This document shows positions 17,350 to 26,139 of a stretch of DNA of 64,000 bases, one piece after another. The stretch is taken from positions 1 to 64,000 of the forward strand of contig NZ_JAMJWG010000023.1 in NCBI RefSeq assembly GCF_024435355.1. Reading direction: 5' to 3'. The translations under genes and the position numbers were made by a program. Position 1 is the first letter of the stretch; every line of letters starts with the position of its first letter. The notes below the pieces were generated by a model. The model ran no database searches, was not told the DNA's origin, and saw only the letters and a list, made by a program, of their open reading frames with translations. This stretch comes from Streptomyces odontomachi. GTDB lineage: Bacteria; Actinomycetota; Actinomycetes; Streptomycetales; Streptomycetaceae.

Positions 17350-18183
17350 ATGGTGGTGCAACGGCGCAAGCGGGCCGAAGGTGCGGTCGTCACGGCTGTC
17401 GCGATGGCGGGCCTGATGGCCGCCGTCGCCGGGTGTTCGGGCCGCGGTGTCGCCGACACCGGGCGGGCCGGCAACCCGGTCGACGCGATGCACCGGGCCG
17501 CCGGCGTCCTGATCACGCAGGGCAGTTCCAAGGCGAGCACGGCGATGGAGATGGCCGCGGGCGGCACCCGGGTCACCATCCGCGGCGAGGGCGTCTACGA
17601 CTACCGGGCCCGGCTCGGCCGGCTCAGGGTGACGCTGCCGCGGGACCCCGCGGGCGCCGAGGAGCACCAGCCGATCACCGAGCTCCTCACCCCCGGCGCC
17701 CTCTACATGAAGAACCGCGGTGCCGGAGTGCCGTCGGACAAATGGGTGCGTATCGCCACGGCTTCGCTCTCCGACGGGAACCTGGTCACCGGCGGTGCCA
17801 CCGATCCGCTCGCCGCCGCGCAGATCCTGCGGGGCGCACGCACGGTGACCTATGTGGGTCCGACCACGGTCGGGGGCACGCCGGTGTGGCACTACCGCGG
17901 CATCGCCGACCTGGGAAGTGCTGCGCGGGCCGCCGAAACCGGGCAGGACGCGCTGGCCGCGGCGGCACGTGGCTTCGCCACGCCGCAAGTGCCCTTCGAC
18001 GTCTACCTGGACGACGAGGGCCGCATCCGCAAGCTCCGGCACCGGTTCAGCTACGACAACGACCGGATGGGCAAGGCCGTCTCGGTCACCTCGGTGACGC
18101 TGCTCTACGACTTCGGCGCGCCCGCGACCGTAAGCCTGCCGAACGCGGCGGACATCTTCGCCGGGAAGATCGCCGAGCAGTAG
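17350..18183 (+). CDS. Putative lipoprotein (LppX/LprG-type fold suspected)
   Basis: 277 aa. Signal peptide GAVVTAVAMAGLMAAVAGC ends in a lipobox (AVAGC), so it is a predicted lipoprotein. The mature part alternates helices and strands (a QGSSKASTAMEM segment, YDYRARLGRLRVTLP, ELLTPGALYMKNRGAGVPSDKWVRI, TYVGPTTVGGTPVWHYRG, VPFDVYLDDEGRIRKLRHRF) as in LppX/LprG-like lipid-binding lipoproteins of actinobacteria. ATG 17350 has an AGGGGT site about 9 nt upstream. Function unknown; the fold assignment is by pattern only. Confidence 0.7.
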   Translation: MVVQRRKRAEGAVVTAVAMAGLMAAVAGCSGRGVADTGRAGNPVDAMHRAAGVLITQGSSKASTAMEMAAGGTRVTIRGEGVYDYRARLGRLRVTLPRDPAGAEEHQPITELLTPGALYMKNRGAGVPSDKWVRIATASLSDGNLVTGGATDPLAAAQILRGARTVTYVGPTTVGGTPVWHYRGIADLGSAARAAETGQDALAAAARGFATPQVPFDVYLDDEGRIRKLRHRFSYDNDRMGKAVSVTSVTLLYDFGAPATVSLPNAADIFAGKIAEQ

Positions 18184-18483
18184 GGCGTGGGTGGCGGGAG
18201 GGGGGAGCTTTGGCCGGTGGTTGGGCCGGGTGCCGTTTTTGGACTCGGGTCGGTGCTGGCTGGATGCGGTTGCTGCGCCGGCCGCGGTCCGATGCGTACC
18301 CCGTCGCCGGTGAACGTGCTTCTGCCGCCGGTCGGAAGGCTACGGGCGCTTGGTCCGGGGTGCGGAACGGGGTGCGCGACGCGGGGGTGAGGGGTGTGGG
18401 TGGGGCTGGAAATGGTCCATCCGTGCCATGCGCCGTGCGTCACCGCTGCCTACTCTAGGAAGCGGTGACGGCAGAAAGGGGTG
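18184..18483. other. Intergenic, nothing recognised
   Basis: 300 bp of GC-rich sequence between the lipoprotein and the next small gene. TACTCT at 18451-18456 is a possible -10 for the small gene. No hairpin or gene stands out. Confidence 0.35.
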
Positions 18484-18675
18484 ATGTGCGTGGCTCTGGT
18501 GCGGGGAACGGCAGTTCAGGACCACGTCGCCCTCGCCGAGATCGAGCTCTGCGGCGAACTGATGATCGCGGCCTCGGCCGCGCACGGCGAGCGGCTCAGC
18601 GCCGATCGCATCGACGAGGTGCTGAAGGTGGCCGACGAGAAGCGTTCGCGGGGGCGAGGCGACCACACCGGCTGA
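18484..18675 (+). CDS. Small hypothetical protein (about 63 aa)
   Basis: Short helical protein (DHVALAEIELCGELMIAASA, then RLSADRIDEVLKVADEKR). The GAAAGGGG ribosome site upstream supports translation; ATG 18484 or GTG 18490 could be the start, the latter with better spacing. The sequence is Ala/Glu-rich with one amphipathic helix and no membrane segment. I do not recognise a domain. Codon use is typical for the host. Confidence 0.55.
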   Translation: MCVALVRGTAVQDHVALAEIELCGELMIAASAAHGERLSADRIDEVLKVADEKRSRGRGDHTG

Positions 18676-18743
18676 TCGCCTGGGCCTCGCGGGCCACGGC
18701 TACCCGGGCCTCTGGGCCTGCGGCCCACGGCTTCCCCCTTCGG

Positions 18744-18818
18744 GCCGGTGGTGATCCGACGGTTTCGTCGGGGCCGGTCGCGCAGTTCCCCGCGCCCCTT
18801 GAGCGGGCGCTTCGTGCC
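18744..18818. repeat. 75-bp dispersed repeat, copy 1
   Basis: Contains cgcgcagttccccgcgcccc, a short element common between Streptomyces genes. A near-identical direct copy lies at 18926-19000. The whole 18676-19045 stretch has no gene; it consists of these two copies and spacer. Confidence 0.75.
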
Positions 18819-18925
18819 GAATGCGGCGGTCGCAGGGGCGTGAGGAACTGCGCGAGCAATCCACCACCTGGCGGTGGCCCGGATACGACAGAAACAGCCC
18901 TACCCGGCAGAAACGGCCCTACCCG

Positions 18926-19000
18926 GCCGGTGGCGATCTGACGGTTTCGTCGGGGCTGGTCGCGCAGTTCCCCGCGCCGCTTGAGCGGGCACTTCGTGCC
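18926..19000. repeat. 75-bp dispersed repeat, copy 2
   Basis: Direct copy of 18744-18818 with a few substitutions, 182 bp downstream, just before the 3' end of csoR. May serve as its transcription end region. Confidence 0.75.
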
Positions 19001-19045
19001 CGATACGGCATTCCTGGGGTGCGGGGAATTCTTCCCCGAAGTCGA

Positions 19046-19483
19046 TCAGGTGCGCAGCAGGCGGCCGATCGCCTTCGTGGCCTCCTCCACCTTCGTGTCG
19101 ATCTCGTGGCCGCCCTTGACGGCCGCGTCCGCGACGCAGTGCCGCAGGTGCTCCTCCAGCAGCTGGAGCGCGAAGGACTGGAGGGCCTTCGTGGAGGCGG
19201 AGACCTGGGTGAGGATGTCGATGCAGTAGACGTCCTCGTCGACCATCCGTTGCAGGCCCCGGATCTGGCCCTCGATCCGGCGGAGCCGCTTCAGGTGCTC
19301 GTCCTTCTGCTTGTGGTAGCCGTGCACCCCGCGGTCATGGTCCGTGACGATCTCCTGGTCGCGCGGCGCGGTGGATGTCGCCTCGGTGGCGCCTGCGGGC
19401 CGACCGCCGGGCGCCGTGCCGGCCGCCGGGCCGGTCTCCCCGCCGGCGGTTCCGGCGCCCGGGCCGGCTCCTGTGGTCGTCAT
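19046..19483 (-). CDS. csoR: CsoR-family copper-sensing repressor
   Basis: 145-aa all-helical transcriptional repressor that binds Cu(I) and releases DNA. The Cys-His-Cys ligand set is visible: Cys in DEDVYCIDIL, His and Cys in LEEHLRHCV. Upstream of the core (HLKRLRRIEGQIRGLQRMV) there is an unusually long Gly/Ala/Pro-rich N-terminal extension of about 50 residues. The start is ATG 19483, not the longer frame to 19555, whose first residues are not conserved-looking. S. lividans/S. coelicolor CsoR occupies the same place beside the PhoU-like/pit genes as far as I remember. No adjacent copper ATPase or chaperone gene is present. Confidence 0.9.
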   Translation of the reverse strand: MTTTGAGPGAGTAGGETGPAAGTAPGGRPAGATEATSTAPRDQEIVTDHDRGVHGYHKQKDEHLKRLRRIEGQIRGLQRMVDEDVYCIDILTQVSASTKALQSFALQLLEEHLRHCVADAAVKGGHEIDTKVEEATKAIGRLLRT

Positions 19484-19901
19484 CGCGTCCTCCCGCTGCC
19501 GTGTGCCAAGGTGCGCACGTATCTCACATACGCCGCGTGGTGTCGAATCCCACACCGGTGGAACCGGTGCCGCCCGAGCCGCCCGACGGGCCGCCGCGGG
19601 ACCTGCCCGGAATCGGCCGTGATCACAGCCGCCGGGCTGGAAATGATCGCCGCTGTCGAGGTCACGGGCCTGGAATCACGGGGCCGCGGCCACCACACTC
19701 CATACCCCCGACGGGTATATGGTACCGAATTCTCCAGGGTGGCGAACGGCGCACAAGACCGGCTCCCGTCCACGGTGCACCATGGGCGACACTGGTGGAC
19801 GCCGGTCAGTAGTGGCCGGATGATGTGCCTAGCATCAGGCTGACCCTCCCCCGAGCGTTCAGGGCAGTGGGGGAACCGACCAGAGCATCCGAGGACCCTA
19901 C
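19484..19901. other. Divergent csoR / PhoU-like intergenic region
   Basis: 418 bp without a gene. It contains the CsoR-like operator at 19702-19718 and, near 19848-19877, a C-rich/G-rich inverted repeat (tcccccg, cagtggggga) of the dispersed Streptomyces type. No PHO-box repeats were found here. Confidence 0.4.
19702..19718. promoter_or_regulatory. Candidate CsoR operator
   Basis: atacccccgacgggtat: perfect 6-bp arms (ATACCC/GGGTAT) around 5 bp, the pattern known for CsoR sites. It sits about 220 bp upstream of csoR and about 185 bp upstream of the divergent PhoU-like gene, next to an A/T-rich patch (tatatggtaccgaattc) that may be promoter DNA. Autoregulation of csoR is the simplest reading. 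Confidence 0.6.
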
Positions 19902-20522
19902 GTGCGCTTTCGTCTGACCCCCAGGGAGACGAGCTTCTACGACATGTTCGCCGCGTCCGCGGACAACATCGTCACGGGCTCGAAGCTCCTGATGGAACTG
20001 CTCGGCGCGGAATCCTCCGCCCGGGCCGAAATCGGAGAGCGGATGCGGGCCGCCGAGCACGCGGGGGACGACGCCACGCATGCGATCTTCCACCAGTTGA
20101 ACTCCTCCTTCATCACGCCGTTCGACCGCGAGGACATCTACGCGCTGGCCTCGTGCCTCGACGACATCATGGACTTCATGGAGGAGGCCGTCGACCTGGT
20201 CGTGCTGTACCAGATCGAGGAGCTTCCCCGCGGTGTGGAGCAGCAGATCGAGGTGCTGGCGCGGGCCGCCGAGCTGACCGCCGAGGCGATGCCCAACCTG
20301 CGCACCATGTCGAACCTCACCGAGTACTGGATCGAGGTCAACCGCCTGGAGAACCAGGCCGACCAGATCCACCGCAAACTCCTCGCCCACCTCTTCAACG
20401 GCAAGTACGACGCGATCGAGGTGCTCAAGCTCAAGCAGATCGTGGATGTGCTCGAGGAGGCGGCCGACGCGTTCGAGCACGTGGCCAACACCGTGGAGAC
20501 CATCGCGGTCAAGGAGTCCTGA
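19902..20522 (+). CDS. PhoU-like DUF47 protein, partner of the Pit transporter
   Basis: 206-aa helical protein of the DUF47/PhoU-like family, which accompanies PitA-type transporters. Recognisable: TSFYDMFAASADNIVTGSKL near the N-terminus, AGDDATHAIFHQLNSSFITPFDREDIYAL with the acidic metal-binding helix, and an ELTAEAMPNLRTM region. GTG 19902. It is followed after 6 bp by the transporter gene, clearly one operon. Presumed to modulate phosphate uptake. Confidence 0.9.
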   Translation: MRFRLTPRETSFYDMFAASADNIVTGSKLLMELLGAESSARAEIGERMRAAEHAGDDATHAIFHQLNSSFITPFDREDIYALASCLDDIMDFMEEAVDLVVLYQIEELPRGVEQQIEVLARAAELTAEAMPNLRTMSNLTEYWIEVNRLENQADQIHRKLLAHLFNGKYDAIEVLKLKQIVDVLEEAADAFEHVANTVETIAVKES

Positions 20523-20528
20523 GGCTTC

Positions 20529-21527
20529 GTGGACACCTTTGCCCTGGTCGTGACCATTCTGGTCGCGCTCTTCTTCACGTACACCAACGGTTTCCACGAC
20601 TCGGCGAACGCGATCGCGACATCGGTCTCCACCCGGGCGCTGACCCCTCGGGCCGCGTTGGCGATGGCGGCGGTGATGAACCTCGCCGGTGCCTTCCTCG
20701 GCAGCGGGGTGGCCAAGACCGTCAGCGAGGGGCTGATCTCGACGCCCCACGGCGACAAGGGAATGGGGATTCTCTTCGCCGGTCTGGTCGGCGCGATCAT
20801 CTGGAACCTCGTCACCTGGTACTTCGGATTGCCCTCCTCGTCGTCGCACGCGCTGTTCGGCGGCCTGGTCGGGGCGGCGCTCGCCGGTGGGACGACGGTG
20901 ATCTGGTCCGGGGTGGTGGACAAGGTCGTCATCCCGATGTTCCTGTCCCCGGCCATAGGCCTGGTCGTCGGCTATCTGGTGATGCTGGCGATCCTGTGGC
21001 TGTTCCGGCGGGCCAACCCGCACAAGGCCAAGCGCGGCTTCCGCGTCGCCCAGACCGTCTCGGCGGCCGGCATGGCGCTCGGACACGGTCTCCAGGACGC
21101 CCAGAAGACGATGGGCGTCGTCGTGATGGCGCTGGTCATCGCCGACGTCCAGGACCGCGGTGACGCCATCCCGGTCTGGGTGAAGCTGGTCTGTGCGGTG
21201 ATGATGTCGCTCGGTACGTACGCGGGCGGCTGGCGCATCATGCGCACCCTGGGACGCAAGATCATCGAGCTGGACCCACCGCAGGGGTTCGCGGCGGAGG
21301 CCACGGGAGCGTCGATCATGTTCGGCACCGCGTTCCTGTACCACGCGCCGATCTCCACGACGCATGTGATCACGTCCGCGATCATGGGTGTCGGGGCCAC
21401 CAAGCGGGTCAACGCGGTGCGCTGGGGAGTGGCCAAGAACATCATCCTGGGCTGGTTCATCACCATGCCGGCGGCGGGCGCGGTGGCTGCGCTCTGCTAC
21501 CTGGTCGTGTGGGCCGCCTTCGGCTAG
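20529..21527 (+). CDS. pitH: Low-affinity inorganic phosphate transporter, Pit family
   Basis: 332-aa membrane transporter (PiT family, phosphate:proton or metal-phosphate symport) with about ten helices. The duplicated PiT signatures are present: YTNGFHDSANAIATSVST near residue 20 and VAQTVSAAGMALGHGLQDAQ near 175; WYFGLPSSSSHALFGGLVGA is also typical. GTG 20529, 6 bp after the PhoU-like gene. Faces the high-affinity pst operon, so this locus holds both low- and high-affinity uptake. Confidence 0.93.
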   Translation: MDTFALVVTILVALFFTYTNGFHDSANAIATSVSTRALTPRAALAMAAVMNLAGAFLGSGVAKTVSEGLISTPHGDKGMGILFAGLVGAIIWNLVTWYFGLPSSSSHALFGGLVGAALAGGTTVIWSGVVDKVVIPMFLSPAIGLVVGYLVMLAILWLFRRANPHKAKRGFRVAQTVSAAGMALGHGLQDAQKTMGVVVMALVIADVQDRGDAIPVWVKLVCAVMMSLGTYAGGWRIMRTLGRKIIELDPPQGFAAEATGASIMFGTAFLYHAPISTTHVITSAIMGVGATKRVNAVRWGVAKNIILGWFITMPAAGAVAALCYLVVWAAFG

Positions 21528-21860
21528 CCCCTTTTTTTGTGGCTCGGTTCGCCTCCGGGCGCCTCAGCCGGTGTCCAGGAGCCGTCCGTGCTCGACCCTC
21601 CTTCGTCGGGCGCTCCGCGCGGGCGGCTCCTGGACACCGGCGCGCCCTTCGGCTCACTCGCCGCCGCCGGGGTGGCCGGAGAGCGGGTTCACAAGATGCC
21701 GCCGCCGGAAACGGCGGGGCCCGCCCCCCTCAGGAGTCGGGGGCGGGCCTTCGGCCTCACGGTGGCACCGCCATGCAGCACCGCGAGGGGATTGGGTTCG
21801 CTGGCGTCCCCTCTTTTGGCTTGCTTCGTCGCCACGGAGGCGAACCGAGCCCTAAAAAAA
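21528..21860. terminator. Convergent terminator region with nested inverted repeats
   Basis: 333 bp between pitH and pstB. Outer pair: 21541-21557 against 21835-21851, perfect 17 bp, each flanked by a 7-base T or A run (21532-21538; 21854-21860), giving a U-tract in either direction. Inner pair: perfect 18 bp, 21567-21584 against 21624-21641. Third: hairpin 21718-21728/21739-21749 with 11-bp arms. No gene. Probably bidirectional termination. Confidence 0.75.
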
Positions 21861-22637
21861 TCAGCCGAAGCGACCCGAGATGTAGTCCTCCGTCGCCTGG
21901 ACCGACGGGTTGGAGAACATTCGCGCGGTGTCGTCGATCTCGATGAGCCGGCCGGGCTGGCCCACCGCGGACAGGTTGAAGAACGCGGTGCGGTCCGAGA
22001 CACGGGCGGCCTGTTGCATGTTGTGCGTCACGATGACGATCGTGAACCGCTCCTTCAGCTCCCCGATCAGGTCCTCGATGGCGAGTGTCGAGATCGGGTC
22101 GAGCGCCGAGCAGGGCTCGTCCATCAGCAGGACGTCCGGTTCGACGGCGATCGCACGGGCGATGCACAGCCGTTGCTGCTGGCCGCCGGAGAGGCCGGAG
22201 CCGGGCTTGTTCAGCCGGTCCTTGACCTCGTTCCAGAGGTTCGCGCCCTTCAGGGACTTCTCGACGACGTCGTTCAGCTCACTCTTCTTGTACGAGCCGT
22301 TGAGCTTGAGGCCCGCCGCCACGTTGTCGTAGATCGACATGGTGGGGAACGGGTTCGGGCGCTGGAAGACCATGCCGACCGTGCGGCGTACCGCGACCGG
22401 GTCGATGTGCGTGCCGTACAGGTCCTCGTCGTCCAGCAGCACCTTGCCCTCGACGCGGCCGCCGGAGGTGACCTCGTGCATGCGGTTGAGGGTGCGCAGG
22501 AAGGTCGACTTGCCGCAGCCCGAGGGGCCGATGAAGGCGGTCACGGAGCGTGGCTCCACCGTCATCGAGATGTCCTCGATCGCCTTGTGGGAACCGTAGT
22601 AGGCGGTGAGCCCGCTGACGTCGATGCGCTTGGCCAT
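21861..22637 (-). CDS. pstB: Phosphate ABC transporter ATP-binding protein
   Basis: 258 aa. Walker A GPSGCGKST (about residues 38-46), ABC signature LSGGQQQRL (about 147-155), Walker B VLLMDEPCSALDP and switch His in VIVTHNMQQAARVSDRTAFF. The sequence is a standard PstB, energising high-affinity phosphate import. ATG 22637 has a GAAGGAG site; an upstream in-frame start at 22658 is not supported. Last gene of pstSCAB, 133 bp after pstA. Confidence 0.95.
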   Translation of the reverse strand: MAKRIDVSGLTAYYGSHKAIEDISMTVEPRSVTAFIGPSGCGKSTFLRTLNRMHEVTSGGRVEGKVLLDDEDLYGTHIDPVAVRRTVGMVFQRPNPFPTMSIYDNVAAGLKLNGSYKKSELNDVVEKSLKGANLWNEVKDRLNKPGSGLSGGQQQRLCIARAIAVEPDVLLMDEPCSALDPISTLAIEDLIGELKERFTIVIVTHNMQQAARVSDRTAFFNLSAVGQPGRLIEIDDTARMFSNPSVQATEDYISGRFG

Positions 22638-22770
22638 GTGAATCACTGCTCCTTCCACCGCGTCGGCGGTTGGTGGTCTGGTCGGTCGGGGTCGGAACGA
22701 CGCCCGGCCGTGGCTGTGGCCGGGTGCCGTCCGTGGGGTGCGGGCGGCCGGGCCCGGCCGCTGCCGCGGC

Positions 22771-23850
22771 TCAACTCCGTCCTCCCTTGGGCGCCTTCCA
22801 GCGGGCGAGACCGCGGGCCACCAGGTTGAGGATCATGACGAAGGCGATCAGGGCGAGGGCCGCGGCCCAGGCGCGGTCGTAGGCCGCGGTGGAGCCGGCG
22901 CTGTTCGCGTACTGCTGGTAGATGTACAGCGGCAGCGACGCCTGGGCGCCTTCGAAGGGGTTGTTGTTGATGAAGCCGGTGCCCCAGACGAGCAGCAGCA
23001 CGGGCGCTGTCTCGCCGGTGATACGGGCGACGGCGAGCATCACGCCGGTGATGATGCCGCCGATCGAGGTCGGCAGGACCACCTTGAGGATGGTGCGCCA
23101 CTTGGGCACGCCCAGGGCGAGGGAGGCCTCGCGCAGCTCGTTCGGGACGAGCTTGAGCATCTCCTCGGTGGAGCGGACCACCACCGGCATCATCAGGATC
23201 GACAGGGCCAGCGAGCCGGCGAAGCCGGACGGGCCCATGTCGAGGATGAGGATCCAGAAGCTGAGCACGAACAGGCCGGAGACGATCGACGGGATTCCGG
23301 TCATCACGTCGACGAAGAACGTGACGGTGGCGGCCAGCTTGCCCCGCCCGTACTCGACCAGGTAGATCGCGGTGAGCACGCCGATCGGCACGGCGATCAC
23401 GGTGGCGAGCCCGACCTGCTCGACGGAGCCGATGATCGCGTGGTAGATGCCGCCGCCCGGTTCGGTGTCGGCGACGACGCCCATCGAGTGGCTGAGGAAG
23501 AAGCCGTTGAAGACCTTCACACCGCGCTTGACGGTCGCGTAGATCAACGAGGCCAGCGGGATGACGGCGATGATGAAGGCGACCCAGACGAGGCTGGTGG
23601 CGACCCGGTCCCTGGCCTGCCGGACGCCCTCCACCCGGGTCGCTATGGCGAAGGTGCCGAGCACGAAGAGGACGGCGGCCATCAGGCCCCACTGGACGTG
23701 ACTGCCGAGGCCGAAGCCGAGCCCGAGCCCGACGGCGACGGCCACGGCGCCCACCGCGATCGCCCACGGCGACCAGCGGGGCAGCCGCGCACCGTGCAGC
23801 GAGGTGCCGGGTCGGGTCCTGGTCGTCTGCTGGCGGGTGGTGTCGGTCAT
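22771..23850 (-). CDS. pstA: Phosphate ABC transporter permease PstA
   Basis: 359 aa. An N-terminal hydrophilic stretch and two extra hydrophobic segments are followed by the binding-protein-dependent permease domain with the EAA loop (LREASLALGVPKWRTILKVVLP). Forms the membrane channel with PstC. ATG 23850 overlaps the TGA of pstC (ATGA), so the two are translationally coupled. Confidence 0.94.
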   Translation of the reverse strand: MTDTTRQQTTRTRPGTSLHGARLPRWSPWAIAVGAVAVAVGLGLGFGLGSHVQWGLMAAVLFVLGTFAIATRVEGVRQARDRVATSLVWVAFIIAVIPLASLIYATVKRGVKVFNGFFLSHSMGVVADTEPGGGIYHAIIGSVEQVGLATVIAVPIGVLTAIYLVEYGRGKLAATVTFFVDVMTGIPSIVSGLFVLSFWILILDMGPSGFAGSLALSILMMPVVVRSTEEMLKLVPNELREASLALGVPKWRTILKVVLPTSIGGIITGVMLAVARITGETAPVLLLVWGTGFINNNPFEGAQASLPLYIYQQYANSAGSTAAYDRAWAAALALIAFVMILNLVARGLARWKAPKGGRS

Positions 23851-24863
23851 GCGCTTGCCCCCGAGTACTCCTTGCGACGGGCGATGACCGCGCGGGCCGC
23901 GCCGTTGACGAGCAGGGTGATGACGAACAGCACCAGACCGGAGGCGATCAGCGCGTCCCGGCCCTGCTCGGTGGCCTCGCCGAACTTGCTGGCGATGTTC
24001 TGGGCGAAGGTGCCGCCGCCCGCGTCGAGCAGGCTGGCGTGGATCTTGAAGTCGGGTGACAGGACCGTGGCCACGGCCATCGTCTCGCCGAGCGCGCGGC
24101 CGAGGCCGAGCATGCTCGCCGAGATCACGCCGGAGCGGCCGAACGGCAGCACCGAGAGGCGGATGACCTCCCAGCGGGTGGCGCCGAGCGCCAGCGCCGC
24201 CTCCTGGTGGGTCTGCGGGACCTGCCGGAAGACCTCACGGCTCACGTTGGTGATGATCGGCAGGATCATGATGGCCAGCAGGATGCTCGCGGTGAGCAGG
24301 GAGCGTGGTGGGCCGTCCTGCCAGGAGAGGATGCCGGTCCAGCCGAAGTAGTGGTCGAGCCAGCCGAAGAGGCCGTTCAGGTGCGGCACGAGGACCAGGG
24401 CGCCCCACAGGCCGTAGACGATCGAGGGCACCGCGGCCAGCAGGTCGATCACGTAGGCGATCGGCCCTGACAGCACCCGGGGCGCGTAGTGGGTGATGAA
24501 CAGCGCGATGCTCACGGCCACCGGGACGGCCAGGGCCATCGCGATGATCGAGGAGACCACGGTGCCGAAGGCCAGGACCGCGATGCCGAAGACCGGCGGG
24601 TCCATGGTCGGGTTCCACTCGAAGGTGGTGAAGAAGTTCCCGTGGTTCTTGCTGAGCACGGTGGCTGCCCGGTAGCTGAGGAACGCCGCGATGGCGGCCA
24701 TGATCAGCAGGAGCAGGATGCCGGAGCCACGGGACAGGCCCAGGAAGATCCGGTCACCGGGGCGTGCGGTGCCGCGCGCGGCCTGTCGCTGCGGTGTCGC
24801 GGCGGGGCCCGGCGGGGGTGGGGGAGTGGTGGTGTGCTGCGGCTTGGTGTCGGTGGTATCCAT
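23847..24863 (-). CDS. pstC: Phosphate ABC transporter permease PstC
   Basis: 338 aa. Six helices after a Pro-rich cytoplasmic N-terminus; EAA loop THQEAALALGATRWEVIRLSV. ATG 24863 chosen since MDTTDTK begins the plausible protein; the frame is open to 25007 but crosses the pstS-pstC hairpin. Ends in an ATGA overlap with pstA. Confidence 0.94.
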   Translation of the reverse strand: MDTTDTKPQHTTTPPPPPGPAATPQRQAARGTARPGDRIFLGLSRGSGILLLLIMAAIAAFLSYRAATVLSKNHGNFFTTFEWNPTMDPPVFGIAVLAFGTVVSSIIAMALAVPVAVSIALFITHYAPRVLSGPIAYVIDLLAAVPSIVYGLWGALVLVPHLNGLFGWLDHYFGWTGILSWQDGPPRSLLTASILLAIMILPIITNVSREVFRQVPQTHQEAALALGATRWEVIRLSVLPFGRSGVISASMLGLGRALGETMAVATVLSPDFKIHASLLDAGGGTFAQNIASKFGEATEQGRDALIASGLVLFVITLLVNGAARAVIARRKEYSGASA

Positions 24864-24957
24864 GAGGTCTCCGGTCTGCGGGCCCCTCCCGCTGCCACAG
24901 GCTTCGGGGCAGCGGGGGCGGCGCCGGGCGGCGGTGCACCGGACGGTGTGGGGGTGG

Positions 24958-24994
24958 CTCCCCCACTGCCCAGAGGTAGGGGGCAGTGGGGGAG
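24958..24994 (-). terminator. Perfect 14-bp hairpin between pstS and pstC
   Basis: 24958-24971 pairs perfectly with 24981-24994 around a 9-nt loop, just downstream of the pstS stop. No U-tract. It probably acts as an attenuator or 3'-protecting structure so that pstS is made in excess over pstCAB, as commonly seen in binding-protein operons. Confidence 0.7.
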
Positions 24995-25014
24995 GTCTCC
25001 CCCGCACTCTCAGG

Positions 25015-26139
25015 TCAGCTCAGGCCCGCGATCGTGGAGCGGACCTTGGACGCGATCTCGTCGGGGAGCGGCGCGTAGCTGGCCTGCTTCAGCAGGGCCT
25101 GGCCGTCCTCGCTCGCGATGTAGGTCAGGAACGACTTGGTGGCGGGCAGGGTGTCCGCCTTGTTGCCCTTCGCGCAGGCGATCTCGTACGTGACGAGGGT
25201 GATCGGGTAGGCGCCCTCGGCGCTCGGCGTGTAGTTCAGGTCCAGCGCGAGGTCCTGGCCGGTGCCGACGATCTTGGCCTCGGCGATGGCCTTGGAGGCG
25301 TTGTCGACGGTGGCCTCGGCCGGCTGGGACGCCTGGGTCTTGACCTTGACGGTGTTGATGTCGCTGCCGGCGTAGGAGAGCTCGAAGTACGAGATCGCGC
25401 CGGGGGTCTGCTTGACCTGCTGGGCGAGCCCGGAGGAGCCGGTGGCGGACTGGCCGCCCTGGGCCTGCCAGGACTTGCCGCCCGAGTACTTCCAGTCACC
25501 GGGCGCTGCGGCCTTCAGGTACTTGGTGAAGTTGTCCGTGGTGCCGGACTCGTCGGTGCGGTGGAAGGGCTGGATCTTGGTGCTGGGGAGCTTCGCGTCC
25601 GGGTTGAGCTTCTTGATGGCCGCCTCGTCCCAGGTCTTGATCTTGCCGTCGAAGATCTTCGCCAGCGTCGGGGCGTCCAGCACCAGGTCGTCCACGCCCG
25701 GAACGTTGTAGCCGAGCGCGATCGGGCCGCCGACCATGGGCAGGTCGATGGCCTGGCTGTTCTTGCAGACCTTCGGGGACTGCTTGATCTCCTCGGGCTT
25801 CAGCGCCGAGTCCGAGCCCGAGAACGCGGTCTGCCCCTGGAGGAACGAGGTGACGCCGGCGCCGGAACCGCTCGGGTTGTAGTTGATCCGAACGTCCTTG
25901 CAGGCGGCGGTGTAGTTCTTCACCCAGGCGTCGATGGCGTTCTTCTGCGCGCTGGAGCCGGCGGCCAGCAGCTCGCCCTTGGCGTCGTCGCACTTGATCG
26001 AGCTGGTCTTCGTGGTGTCACCGCCACCGCTGGTGCCACCGGTGTCGTCCGAGCCGCACGCCGTCAGGGCCAGGGCGCCGGAGACGGCCACGGCGCCGAG
26101 TGACAGAGCGCGAAGCCGATTCTTGCGCTGAAGCTTCAC
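25015..26139 (-). CDS. pstS: Periplasmic-type phosphate-binding lipoprotein
   Basis: 374 aa. Signal peptide with lipobox (SGALALTAC), then a PstS fold: LLAAGSSAQKNAIDAWVKNY, NYNPSGSGAGVTSFLQGQTAFSGSDSAL, and FHRTDESGTTDNFTKYL, the last with the phosphate-binding Ser/Gly/Thr loops. Lipid-anchored receptor for PstCAB. ATG 26139. A PHO box lies upstream at 26294-26315. Confidence 0.95.
   Translation of the reverse strand: MKLQRKNRLRALSLGAVAVSGALALTACGSDDTGGTSGGGDTTKTSSIKCDDAKGELLAAGSSAQKNAIDAWVKNYTAACKDVRINYNPSGSGAGVTSFLQGQTAFSGSDSALKPEEIKQSPKVCKNSQAIDLPMVGGPIALGYNVPGVDDLVLDAPTLAKIFDGKIKTWDEAAIKKLNPDAKLPSTKIQPFHRTDESGTTDNFTKYLKAAAPGDWKYSGGKSWQAQGGQSATGSSGLAQQVKQTPGAISYFELSYAGSDINTVKVKTQASQPAEATVDNASKAIAEAKIVGTGQDLALDLNYTPSAEGAYPITLVTYEIACAKGNKADTLPATKSFLTYIASEDGQALLKQASYAPLPDEIASKVRSTIAGLS

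Noticed and set aside
19484..19901. PHO box for the pit operon
   Set aside because: No pair of GTTCA-type 11-bp repeats on either strand; left as not found.
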